This document shows positions 1-8,245 of a stretch of 46,146 bases of DNA, piece after piece. This DNA is from DASWNP01 sp035537095 (GTDB taxonomy: Bacteria > Acidobacteriota > Blastocatellia > Pyrinomonadales > Pyrinomonadaceae). The notes beneath the pieces were generated by a model that did not search any database, was not told the DNA's origin, and was given only the letters and a program-made list of their open reading frames with translations. Every line of letters begins with the position of its first letter. Positions within the stretch are counted from its first letter, which is position 1. A program made the translations under genes and the position numbers. Location: NCBI GenBank assembly GCA_035537095.1, contig DATLMV010000061.1:1-46146 (forward strand). Direction: 5' to 3'.

Positions 1-80
1 AACGCAGCGAAGCATCATTTACTCGAAACGTACTTTCGCGCGCCGGGAATATTTGGTCAGCCTTTCCGCGAGGGCGTAGA
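1..80 (+). other. probable 3' end of an upstream gene, frame undecided
   Basis: Two plus-strand frames stay open into the permease start. One stops at TAG 77-79, one base before the ATG at 81; the other runs to TAA 124-126, overlapping an internal ATG at 120. Either would fit tight coupling to the permease. Too little is present to name a product; peptide ABC permeases often follow a substrate-binding protein gene, but nothing visible here proves that. Confidence 0.3.
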
Positions 81-1124
81 ATGGACGCGACTCAGGCAAG
101 TTCTTCGTCGCTCTCCTTTATGCTAAGACTGATTCTTTCGAGAATGTGGCAGGGGTTGGTGGTGCTGTTGATCGTGTCGGCGTTGACGTTTGCGCTGCTG
201 GCGACGGCGGGCGGCGACGCGTTCACCGCGCTCAGGGGCGACCCTTCGATCACGGAGGAGACCATCGAACGCCTGCGCCGCGTCTATGGACTCGACCAGC
301 CTTTAGTCGTCCGCTACGCGCGCTGGCTCGGCGGCATCGCGCGCGGCGACATGGGTTATTCCTTCTTTTATCAAGTGCCGGTGGCGAGTCTGCTGCGGGC
401 GCGTCTGGTCAATACGTTGTGGCTGGCGGCGGTCGCGCTGTTGCTGGCGGGCGGTGTCTCGCTCGCGCTCGGGGCGTGGGCGGCGCGGCGCGCGGGTTCT
501 TGGGTAGACAGGCTGTGCGAACTCGTCATCGTCGTCGCGGCCTCGACGCCGCGTCTGGTGCTCGCCCTGCTTGCGCTCGTCTTCGCCGCGCAGACTTCCC
601 TCTTCGCCGTCAACGCGCCGTCGTCGGCTCAGGCCGCGCTCGCCGCGACGAGCCTCGCGCGTCTGTTGTTGTCGGCGTCGGTGTTGTGCGTGCCGCTGCT
701 CGCGCTCTTTCTGGCGCAGACGCGCGAGGGCGTGGGCGCGGCGCTGGCGGAGGATTTCGTGCGGGTAGCGAGGTCGAAGGGCTTGCCGGAGCGCGTGGTC
801 GTGCTGCGCCATGCGTTGCGCGCCGCGCTCAATCCTTTGATAACAATCTTCGGCTATTCGATTGGCTTCACCATCAGCGGCTCGGTCATCGTCGAGACGG
901 TGCTCAACTGGCCGGGGCTAGGTCAACTGAGCGTCGTCGCCGTCCGCAGCCGCGACGTGCCGCTCCTGATGGGGGTCGTGCTGGTCACGGCCTCGGCAGT
1001 CCTCGCGGGCAACCTGCTCGCGGACATCGCCTTGCGCGCCAACGACCCGCGCCTGCGCCGCACAGGCGCGCGCCCCGACACGCTCGCGCTCCGGGCCGCG
1101 ACGGAAGCGTCCGCCCCTTCGTGA
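81..1124 (+). CDS. ABC transporter permease, DppB/OppB type
   Basis: This is the first of two inner-membrane permease subunits of a peptide/nickel-type ABC importer; it would form the translocation channel with the next gene. The protein is 347 aa. It has a first membrane helix near residues 18-42, then the typical OppB/DppB periplasmic segment (an RLRRVYGLDQPL-type stretch and a GDMGYSF motif around residues 90-97). Several helices follow, and a cytoplasmic EAA-like loop (DFVRVARSKGLPERVVVLRHALR, near 225-247) that docks the ATPase. The start at 81 has a GAGGG sequence 7 nt upstream; the ATG at 120 (Met14) matches the usual family N-terminus and is an alternative. The stop overlaps the next start. 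No ATPase or binding-protein gene lies in the window, so the substrate cannot be told. Confidence 0.88.
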   Translation: MDATQASSSSLSFMLRLILSRMWQGLVVLLIVSALTFALLATAGGDAFTALRGDPSITEETIERLRRVYGLDQPLVVRYARWLGGIARGDMGYSFFYQVPVASLLRARLVNTLWLAAVALLLAGGVSLALGAWAARRAGSWVDRLCELVIVVAASTPRLVLALLALVFAAQTSLFAVNAPSSAQAALAATSLARLLLSASVLCVPLLALFLAQTREGVGAALAEDFVRVARSKGLPERVVVLRHALRAALNPLITIFGYSIGFTISGSVIVETVLNWPGLGQLSVVAVRSRDVPLLMGVVLVTASAVLAGNLLADIALRANDPRLRRTGARPDTLALRAATEASAPS

Positions 1125-2404
1125 TGCCAACCGGGAGAGACGCGCGACCCGACCGAGACGACGCTGCGCAAGAGCGCGCGCCCGAGAGCGCACGACGACC
1201 CGCCGGGAGTTCGCACGCACACGCATCTCCGAAAACAGGTGAAGCTCCGCAAACTCTGAAAACAAACGAAGCTCTCCAAACTTTGTCGGATGAAAAACAC
1301 GCTACGAGCGGCGGCGGGCGCGTGCGGCGGTCGTACGTGTTCGCGCGGCGGCGTTGGAAGTTGGTGGCGGGGCTGTCAATCGTCGCCATGTTCTACGCGG
1401 TGGCGGTCTGCGCGGACTTTCTCGCGCCCGGCGACTACCGCGCACAGTCGAGACGCGAGCCCGCCGCGCCGCCGAGCGTGATTCGTTTTCGTGACGCGGG
1501 CGGACGCTGGCACGCTCGCCCCTTTATCTACGCGCGTCGTCTCGTTGACCCGCTCCAACGCCGCTACGTCGAGGACACTTCGCATCCTTACCCGCTCGCG
1601 TTCTTCAAGCGCGGTTACACCTACAAGCTGCTCGGGCTTTTCCCGGCAGACCGGCATCTGTTCGGCGTCCGCGACGAAGGGCAGACGGAGGCGCGCGCCT
1701 TAGACGAAACGACGACGCCGCGCGTCTACCTGTTGGGGACGGACGGGCTGGGGCGCGATAGGCTGTCGCGCCGGTTGGTGGCGTCGCGTGTCTCTCTGGC
1801 GGTCGGGCCTCTGGGGACGTTGCTGGCGTGCGCGCTCGGCGTCTTTCTCGGTTGTCTCGCGGGCTACGCGGGGCGTTTGAGCGAAGCGTTGCTGATGCGC
1901 GTCGCCGACACGATGATGGCTCTGCCCGCTCTGGTCGTGATTCTGGCGGCGCGCGCCGCCTTCCCGCTCGAACTCCCGCCCGTGCGCGCCGGTCTGTTGA
2001 TCGTCACGATTTTCGCGCTCGTCGGTTGGGCCGAGATGGCGCGCGTGACGCGCGGGCTGGTGCTCGCTTTGCGGCAGAGAGAGTTTGTGCTGGCGGCTCT
2101 GGCGTTGGGGCTGTCGGAGGCGCGCGTGCTGTTCCGCCACATCCTGCCGAACGCGGCACGCCCGCTCGTCGTACAGGCGACGCTTTTGCTGCCCGCGTTT
2201 CTGCTGGCGGAAACCGCGCTCTCGTTTCTCGGCGTCGGTCTGCAAGAGCCGGAACCTAGTTGGGGCAACATGCTCGCCGAAGCCAGCGACATCACGCTGC
2301 TCAGGCGCGGCCACGCCCTCGTCCTGCTCACGCCCGCGCTCGCCATCTTCCTCTTTGTCCTCGGCGTCCGCCTCTTAAGCGACGGCGTTAGGAAAGACAG
2401 GTGA
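1124..2404 (+). CDS. ABC transporter permease, DppC/OppC type
   Basis: This is the second permease subunit of the peptide-type importer, 426 aa. Its ATG (1124-1126) shares the A of the TGA that ends the first permease, a translational-coupling arrangement. Residues 1-70 are hydrophilic and probably disordered, which is longer than usual. The first membrane helix is near 80-100. A large periplasmic insert follows (about 105-205), and it contains the family's LLGTDGLGRDRLSRR motif, normally just before the transmembrane core. The EAA loop (REFVLAALALGLSEARVLFRHILPNA) and the terminal ETALSFLGVGLQEPEPSWG signature are clear. Family membership is certain. The substrate is unknown. The frame continues upstream inside the first gene, but that part is out-of-frame shadow sequence. 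Confidence 0.88.
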   Translation: MPTGRDARPDRDDAAQERAPESARRPAGSSHAHASPKTGEAPQTLKTNEALQTLSDEKHATSGGGRVRRSYVFARRRWKLVAGLSIVAMFYAVAVCADFLAPGDYRAQSRREPAAPPSVIRFRDAGGRWHARPFIYARRLVDPLQRRYVEDTSHPYPLAFFKRGYTYKLLGLFPADRHLFGVRDEGQTEARALDETTTPRVYLLGTDGLGRDRLSRRLVASRVSLAVGPLGTLLACALGVFLGCLAGYAGRLSEALLMRVADTMMALPALVVILAARAAFPLELPPVRAGLLIVTIFALVGWAEMARVTRGLVLALRQREFVLAALALGLSEARVLFRHILPNAARPLVVQATLLLPAFLLAETALSFLGVGLQEPEPSWGNMLAEASDITLLRRGHALVLLTPALAIFLFVLGVRLLSDGVRKDR

Positions 2405-3129
2405 ACGTCAGGAAAGACTCGTAAACTTCGTCCCGCCTCAAGCTCGCCCGCCCGAATGTTCAAAATTGACCGAAGACAGCCCGAACAATCGTCGTCAGGG
2501 TAATGGGATAATAATGTATTGCTGAGAAAGGAATTATTGAAAGAATTGCTTGCAGAGGTTTAGAAGTAGCCGCCATAGCAGATGAGTTGCTATGTAGAGG
2601 TTTCGTCTAGCCCTCTCGAATATTATGGAGAGGTTTCAACGTGGGTACTCTATGCCTTTCGCCTCGACTTGATTCGCTTCAAGCCGAAGAAATTTGAAGG
2701 CTACGGCGACCCTTTCCAGCATTAACCAAGCGCCTAGCTTGGACATGTCAATCACCCCCTTTCATCAGAGAGTAATCGGATTATACCGCTTCCAAGCCAG
2801 CAACACAATATGCCCCCACTACTATCGTGAGCCGACACGCCTCCGAAGTTGTCCGCAGAACATCCCGCGCCGCCGCCGAAAATCCTTTTCGGACATTCCT
2901 CCCGCACAGACCCGCTTGAAGGTAATTTTTTCAAGCGTCTCAAGGTTTCCTCAAGTTCCCGTAAGTCGCTGGCACGCTTCGAGTTATCATAGCGTCAAAA
3001 TCTTTTCGAAATTTCTTTTGGGGCTCAAGTTTTTCTCAAACCTGTTTGGGTATTTTGTGCGCGTTGATTCGGCAAGAGAGGCCCGCTATTCATCGAGCAC
3101 GCAAAAGGCGGCTTTGAAATCTTAAATTT
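2405..3129. other. long intergenic region without a convincing gene
   Basis: About 725 bp with a lower GC content than the flanks. A 143-codon frame at 2694-3125 has no recognisable domain, no ribosome-binding site and a biased Ser/Arg composition, so I do not call it. Three copies of AGAGGTTT (2554, 2596, 2629) are not evenly spaced. A hairpin with an 8-bp stem (2913-2920 with 2930-2937) and several TCAAG words precede the promoter of the next gene. The stretch may be a decayed remnant. Confidence 0.5.
3064..3092 (+). promoter_or_regulatory. sigma70-like promoter for the truncated S8 gene
   Basis: TTGATT at 3064-3069, a 17-nt spacer and TATTCA at 3087-3092. The start codon at 3166 is about 75 nt downstream. 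The prediction rests on matches to the consensus only. Confidence 0.4.
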
Positions 3130-3165
3130 TTGATGAAATTCCGGAGGAGACAATCCCCTTTGATT

Positions 3166-3486
3166 ATGTCGAGACACTTCTTTAACTCCATCATGATGGC
3201 TCTGGTCTTATCCCTCGCTTTAGCGGCGAACACGTCCGCCGCCACCATCGGCCCTTCGCTTCAATCCAAACTCGCGGGGCTGGCTCACACGGCCAGCGTC
3301 GGCACGGTCGTCATCGCCTTCAATACCAACAACGGCTTGCAGGAGTCGCATTTGAACATCGTGCGCGGGCGCGGAATCTTGAGCGGCGTGAAGTTGGAGA
3401 AACTCGGGATGGTCGCCGTCAACGCGACCGCCGGTCAGGTGCGCGCGCGCGACCATTTCCGCCAGCGTTTCGTCGCGGGCAATTAG
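3166..3486 (+). pseudogene. truncated S8 serine protease (signal peptide and propeptide only)
   Basis: The 106-aa product starts with a signal peptide (MSRHFFNSIMMALVLSLALA, cleaved near TSA-AT). A segment similar to the N-terminal pro-region of the intact protease downstream follows: both have a V.I.F segment, then ...G.LSGV.LEKL.MV.. versus ...G.AGGVALDHLPMV... Similarity stops at about residue 90, where the intact protease would continue into its propeptide end and catalytic domain. After that come about a dozen unrelated residues and a TAG stop. GGAGGAG near 3142 favours the ATG at 3166 over upstream ATGs. It is probably a broken tandem duplicate. It could still be made and act as a free propeptide-type inhibitor or chaperone, but that is speculation. 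Confidence 0.55.
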
Positions 3487-3552
3487 CTTGAGTGTGTCGT
3501 GCGGCCAGCGCGCGTTGCTGTCGGGGCGGCGCGCGCGGGCCACGCGGCCAAC

Positions 3553-3599
3553 GGTTCGGCGGGCAGCCAGTCAGGCAGAGACTCGCTGCCCGCCGAACC
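3553..3599 (+). terminator. strong hairpin between the two S8 genes
   Basis: A 14-15 bp perfect stem (3553-3567 with 3585-3599) encloses a 17-nt loop. The left arm begins with the same 17-nt word, CCAACGGTTCGGCGGGC, that starts the hairpin after the intact protease (5735). No long T-run follows directly, so it may be a weak terminator, an mRNA-protecting hairpin or a repeat element. Confidence 0.5.
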
Positions 3600-3656
3600 A
3601 ACCTAAACAAAGTTCGTGAACGTTTTTATAAAAATTTTGTTGAGAGGGAGACGGTG

Positions 3657-5678
3657 ATGAGAAAAGGTTGGATAGTGTTAACGGTTTTGGCGGTCGCTAT
3701 GTCGCTTCAATTCCGCAGCGCGGAGGCCGCGCGCACAGCTTCGGTTGACCGCCTGCTCGAACTACGGGTCAACGCCGCGCCGCTCGCTTTGACGCCCGTC
3801 GTGATTACCTTCGACCATCAACCGACGCGCGCCGACCTGCTCGCACTCAAAACGCTCGGCATCGCGGGCGGCGTCGCGCTCGATCACCTGCCGATGGTTC
3901 TGACCTCCGTCAACCGAACACAACTCAACGCGCTGCGCACGCGCTCCGGCGTCGCTTCGCTCTACGCCAACCGCACCTTCAAACTCTCCGACGACAAGAG
4001 CCGTCCCTTCATCGGTCTCGACAACCTGCGACAGGACGCGGAAGTCAAAGCGCGCAACGAGGGCTTGCCCGTCTCGGGTCGCGGCATCGGCGTCGCCTAC
4101 GTGGACACAGGCATTGACGCCACGCATCCCGACCTGCAACTCGGCAAGAGCGTCGTCCAGAACGTCTTCTTCCCACTCGCGGAATCGCCCGTCGGTTTCA
4201 ATGGCGGCTTCGTGCCGCCCGTCGCGCTCGAAAATCAACCGCTCTCCGACGTGGAAGGCGGGCACGGCACGTTCGGCGCAGGGATCACGGCGGGCACGGG
4301 CGAGGCTTCCGGCGGCTTCTACGGCGGCGTCGCACCGGGCGCGAAACTCGTCGGCCTCGTCGCCGGAAACGACTATGGCCTGACCGAGTTTGCCATCCTG
4401 CAAGCCTACGACTACACGCTCGCCAACCGCGAGCGATACAACATCCGCGTCTGCAACAACTCTTGGGGCACGACGCTCGCCGACGCGCCCTACAACCCGC
4501 TCGACCCCATCAACGTCGCCACGCGCGCGATGCACGACAACAACATCACGGTCGTCTTCGCCGCCGGTAACGACGGCGACGCGCCCGACATGATCAACCC
4601 TTACTCGGTCGCGCCGTGGGTCGTCTCCGTCGCGGCGGGCATCAAGGAACTCTACGGCACGCCAACCGACTTCTCTTCGCGCGGCAACGACAACGGCACA
4701 GGCACGGACGTGGCCGGGATGCCCGCCGACCCGAACGCCCTGCCCAACCTGCGACCCGACATCACAGGCTCCGGCGCGAACATCAAGAGCACGCGCTCGA
4801 AGGCTCCCGGCGTGACCAACGGCGCGGGCAGCGCGCCGCTCATCAGCAACGACCACCGCACCATCCCCGTCGGGCTGCGCGCCTACTACACGACTTCGCA
4901 GGGCACGAGTTTTTCTGCGCCGCAGGTCTCCGGCGTCGTCGCCCTGATGATGGAGGCCAACCCGACGCTGACGCCCGACGACGTGGTGACGCTCCTGCGG
5001 CAGACCGCTTCGCCGATGCCCTACTCCGAGCGCGTCGTCGGCGCGGGCTACGTTGACGCGCACAACGCCGTGCGCGCCGCTCTGAACATGGCCGCCGCCG
5101 CGCATCCTTACAACCTGATTCCGCCTGCGGGCACGCCCGAAATCGTTGACCCGCAGGACGACCACGGCGACGGCACGACCGACGCGCTCGACATCCGCGA
5201 GGTCAACTTCTATTACGACGCCGCCGCGCGCCAGATCGTCTATCGCATCGCGGTCGGCAATCTCTCGCAGATGACGACGAACAATCAATGGACGGCGAGT
5301 TCCATCTTCGGCACGACGACCATCTTCGTCTCCGCCGCCGTCACCGAAGACGGGCAGACCGTGCGCTACAAGCTCGGCCAGATCACCGTTGACCCGCAGA
5401 CCGGCGTCAACAACCAGACGAGCATCGCGAGCGGCGTGGACTCCGGCGAGATGAGCGGCAACCTGATTATCATCAAGGTGTCGGTTGACAAGATCAACGC
5501 CGCGCTCGGCCAGAATGTGAACGTCCTCGGCATGACTTCAAAGACGACCGCCGCGCTCTCGCAAGTGCTCGTCGGCTCGTCCGCCACCGGCGGCCTCCTG
5601 CTCGCCGCCGACAGCGCGGGCGGAACGGACTTCAAGGTTGAAGACGAATCTTCGACGCCGCCCGTCGAGGAAAACTGA
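3657..5678 (+). CDS. secreted subtilisin-like serine protease (S8 family)
   Basis: The protein is a 673-aa exported endopeptidase. A signal peptide covers about residues 1-27 (MRKGWIVLTVLAVAMSLQF..., cleaved near AEA), then an I9-like propeptide to about residue 110. The S8 catalytic triad is complete: Asp150 in VDTGID, His203 in GHGTFGAG and Ser418 in GTSFSAPQ. The oxyanion-region NNSWGT and AAGNDGD motifs are also present. After the catalytic domain (to about 480) comes a roughly 190-residue beta-rich C-terminal region with no family I recognise. The ATG at 3657 is preceded by GAGAGGGAG; upstream in-frame codons lie in the hairpin region and are not used. Substrate unknown; the role is probably scavenging of protein outside the cell. 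Strong terminators follow. Confidence 0.92.
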   Translation: MRKGWIVLTVLAVAMSLQFRSAEAARTASVDRLLELRVNAAPLALTPVVITFDHQPTRADLLALKTLGIAGGVALDHLPMVLTSVNRTQLNALRTRSGVASLYANRTFKLSDDKSRPFIGLDNLRQDAEVKARNEGLPVSGRGIGVAYVDTGIDATHPDLQLGKSVVQNVFFPLAESPVGFNGGFVPPVALENQPLSDVEGGHGTFGAGITAGTGEASGGFYGGVAPGAKLVGLVAGNDYGLTEFAILQAYDYTLANRERYNIRVCNNSWGTTLADAPYNPLDPINVATRAMHDNNITVVFAAGNDGDAPDMINPYSVAPWVVSVAAGIKELYGTPTDFSSRGNDNGTGTDVAGMPADPNALPNLRPDITGSGANIKSTRSKAPGVTNGAGSAPLISNDHRTIPVGLRAYYTTSQGTSFSAPQVSGVVALMMEANPTLTPDDVVTLLRQTASPMPYSERVVGAGYVDAHNAVRAALNMAAAAHPYNLIPPAGTPEIVDPQDDHGDGTTDALDIREVNFYYDAAARQIVYRIAVGNLSQMTTNNQWTASSIFGTTTIFVSAAVTEDGQTVRYKLGQITVDPQTGVNNQTSIASGVDSGEMSGNLIIIKVSVDKINAALGQNVNVLGMTSKTTAALSQVLVGSSATGGLLLAADSAGGTDFKVEDESSTPPVEEN

Positions 5679-5740
5679 GTTTCCTCGCCCAGCAAACGTG
5701 CCGCGCGCGTCCGGCGCGAGCGGCGCGCTTTGCCCCAACG

Positions 5741-5778
5741 GTTCGGCGGGCGACTCCCAAAAGAATCGCCCGCCGGAC
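5741..5778 (+). terminator. hairpin after the S8 protease
   Basis: A 13-bp stem (5741-5753 with 5766-5778, one G-U pair) and a 12-nt loop, followed by TTTTAAAAG. It shares its left-arm word with the hairpin upstream of the same gene. Confidence 0.55.
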
Positions 5779-5849
5779 TTTTAAAAGAACCAAGTCAAAG
5801 CTCCTCGAAGAACGCCGTCAAACTTTCCTTCCCGTCAATCCGACACAAG

Positions 5850-5892
5850 AAAGAAGGGCGCAGAGTTCGTTTCAACTCTGCGCCCTTCTTTT
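5850..5892. terminator. bidirectional intrinsic terminator
   Basis: A perfect 17-bp stem (5851-5867 with 5874-5890) with a 6-nt loop and A/T flanks on both sides. It sits between the plus-strand protease and the minus-strand DUF4097 gene, which converge here, so it can serve both. Confidence 0.8.
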
Positions 5893-5960
5893 GGTCGGAC
5901 AGTTGCACTTAGCCGTCGGCGTGTTTCTTCTTGCGAATCGCTGTCGCCCTGAGCCAGAGC

Positions 5961-6707
5961 TTACATTCTCGACAGCGTCACATCTCCCGAAGCCGAAGAG
6001 AGACGGATGCGCACCGTGCCGTTGCCGAGTTGCCCGCGCGCGCTTGCGCCCGGCCCGTACTGGCGTCTGTCCATGTCGAGCGGGAAATCGGTTCTGACCG
6101 AACCGCTCGCGGTTGACATGTGGATGTCGGCGTCGGGGTTGTCCGGCAGTTTGACGTTGACGTTGCCGCTCGCGGTCGAGAAACTCATGCGCTCCGCGCC
6201 TTCGATGCGCGTGATCTCGACGTTCACGTCGCCGCTCGCGCTCTGCGCGTTGACCGCGCCCGAGACATCTTTGATCAAGACGTTGCCGCTCGCCGTCTGC
6301 ACCGTCACGTCGCCCGACGCGTCGCGCACCTCGACGTTGCCGCTGGCGGTCGAGAGCGGGCCGAGCTTGTAGCGCGTCGAGCGCGGCACGCGCACCTCAA
6401 AGCGGATGCTCGCGTCGCAATTGCAATTGTTCGGATAGCGCGCGCGCAGTTTGATCTGGTTGCCGCTCGAAAGGTCTTCGACCTGCACGAGGTCGCGGTC
6501 GCGCCCCTCCCGGTAGGCGGCGACCGAGATGGTCTCGCCGCTGTAGCCCGTGACGTGCACGTTGCCCGACACGTTCGCGATGGCGACCGACGTGCCCGCG
6601 CCCGACGCGTACGACTTCTGAAAATCCTGCGCGCCCGCCGTCCCCACCAACAACGCGCCCAACAGCGCGAACATGAAACCGATACGTGATAAACTTCTTC
6701 TCAACAT
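5961..6707 (-). CDS. exported DUF4097-family beta-repeat protein
   Basis: The 248-aa protein starts with a signal peptide (MLRRSLSRIGFMFALLGALL..., cleaved after AGA). The rest is made of short beta repeats built on S/T-A-S-G-[ND]-V words (e.g. TASGNVEV, SASGDVNVEI, TASGNVNVKL), the hallmark of DUF4097 'putative adhesin' proteins, which fold as a parallel beta solenoid. The start is at 6707 because the minus strand has GAGAAGGAGTG just before it; the longer upstream frame lacks both a ribosome-binding site and a signal peptide. It probably sits in the periplasm or outer envelope. It lies downstream of the response-regulator gene in the same direction, 320 bp away, so it may or may not belong to that regulon. 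Confidence 0.82.
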   Translation of the reverse strand: MLRRSLSRIGFMFALLGALLVGTAGAQDFQKSYASGAGTSVAIANVSGNVHVTGYSGETISVAAYREGRDRDLVQVEDLSSGNQIKLRARYPNNCNCDASIRFEVRVPRSTRYKLGPLSTASGNVEVRDASGDVTVQTASGNVLIKDVSGAVNAQSASGDVNVEITRIEGAERMSFSTASGNVNVKLPDNPDADIHMSTASGSVRTDFPLDMDRRQYGPGASARGQLGNGTVRIRLSSASGDVTLSRM

Positions 6708-7028
6708 TTTTTCACACTCCTTCTCAATTTTTTTTCGCGGACGCACTTCGGGAAATGTCGCCGGGGCAAACGTGAAACTCTGCGTCACACGCGGACGCGT
6801 CCCGCTCCCTCCCGCGACCATCGGCCCGACGCTTCGGCCCTCTTTCAATGTGTAAACACCGCGCGAACAGTTTTTGTGCTAAAAAATTTCGGAATGATTT
6901 TTTGATGAACGCGGGACACACGAAACAACTGTGCGGGCAAGGCTTATCCCTGCCCGCACGATGACGGCGCGCGTTTCGCGTCTCCCGGAAAACTTGTTCC
7001 GCGTCCGGGACGTGAGGCGTGGAAGGTC
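6708..7028. other. intergenic region upstream of the DUF4097 gene
   Basis: No gene found. It holds the hairpin that follows the response-regulator gene (6931-6959) and AT-rich tracts near 6880-6905 that may form the promoter of the DUF4097 gene. Confidence 0.5.
6931..6959 (-). terminator. hairpin after the response regulator
   Basis: A perfect 9-bp stem (6931-6939 with 6951-6959) with an 11-nt loop, about 70 bp past the response-regulator stop on the minus strand. The downstream T-tract is short, so termination strength is uncertain. Confidence 0.45.
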
Positions 7029-7730
<702 letters not shown>

Positions 7731-7738
7731 CCGGATGC

Positions 7739-8185
7739 TCAAGGGCGTTTCTTCGGCTCCATCACGTAGGTCTTATTGACGATTCTCCACTCGCCGCCCG
7801 ACTTGAGCATGGACATGTAATCGGTGAAGCGCGCGTTCGGATAATCGAGCACGACCTTGACCATCGCGGCGTTGCCCGTGATGTCTATGCTCTCGATGGT
7901 GCGCTTGCGTGCAGCCTCGTCGGGCGCGGGCTTGCCGCTCGCGCCCGCGATGTAGTCCGCGCCGGTGCGTTGCGCGACCTGTCCTTCGCGTATCCAGAAA
8001 AGCTTCGAGTCGGTGTGGAAAACTTTCTTGAAGTGTTCGCCGTCGCCCGTGGCGTGCCCGCGAAAATAGTGTTCGATGGCCTGACGCACGGCGGCCTCTT
8101 CGGCGTTCCCGGCGCGCGCGTGCTGAAGCCGGACGCCGCTCAGGACGGCGCAGGCGGCAATCAATAAAATCACGTATTTCTTCAT
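7739..8185 (-). CDS. exported NTF2-like / lumazine-binding-like protein
   Basis: The 148-aa product has a signal peptide (MKKYVILLIAACAVLSGV..., cleaved near ARA). The rest is a single cone-shaped NTF2/SnoaL-type domain (VRQAIEHYFRGHATGDGEHFKKVFHTDSKLFWIREG... WRIVNKTYVMEPK), as in the putative lumazine-binding group. Function unknown; in this fold the pocket usually binds a small ligand. It is placed between a sensor kinase and its regulator, with 8 bp to the regulator start. This suggests it is expressed with the signalling pair and may affect the kinase's periplasmic sensor, but that is inference. Confidence 0.72.
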   Translation of the reverse strand: MKKYVILLIAACAVLSGVRLQHARAGNAEEAAVRQAIEHYFRGHATGDGEHFKKVFHTDSKLFWIREGQVAQRTGADYIAGASGKPAPDEAARKRTIESIDITGNAAMVKVVLDYPNARFTDYMSMLKSGGEWRIVNKTYVMEPKKRP

Positions 8186-8245
8186 CTTAAATTTCCTCGC
8201 ATGTACCGATTTTCAAAACTACTTGAAGAACGATGTGCATGAAAC

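Noticed and set aside
2554..2636. Three AGAGGTTT words suggesting a CRISPR or repeat array
   Set aside because: Spacings of 42 and 33 bp, only 8 bp conserved and no cas genes.
2694..3125. 143-codon plus-strand frame before the truncated S8 gene
   Set aside because: No ribosome-binding site, no recognisable motif, odd composition; it also spans the promoter of the next gene.
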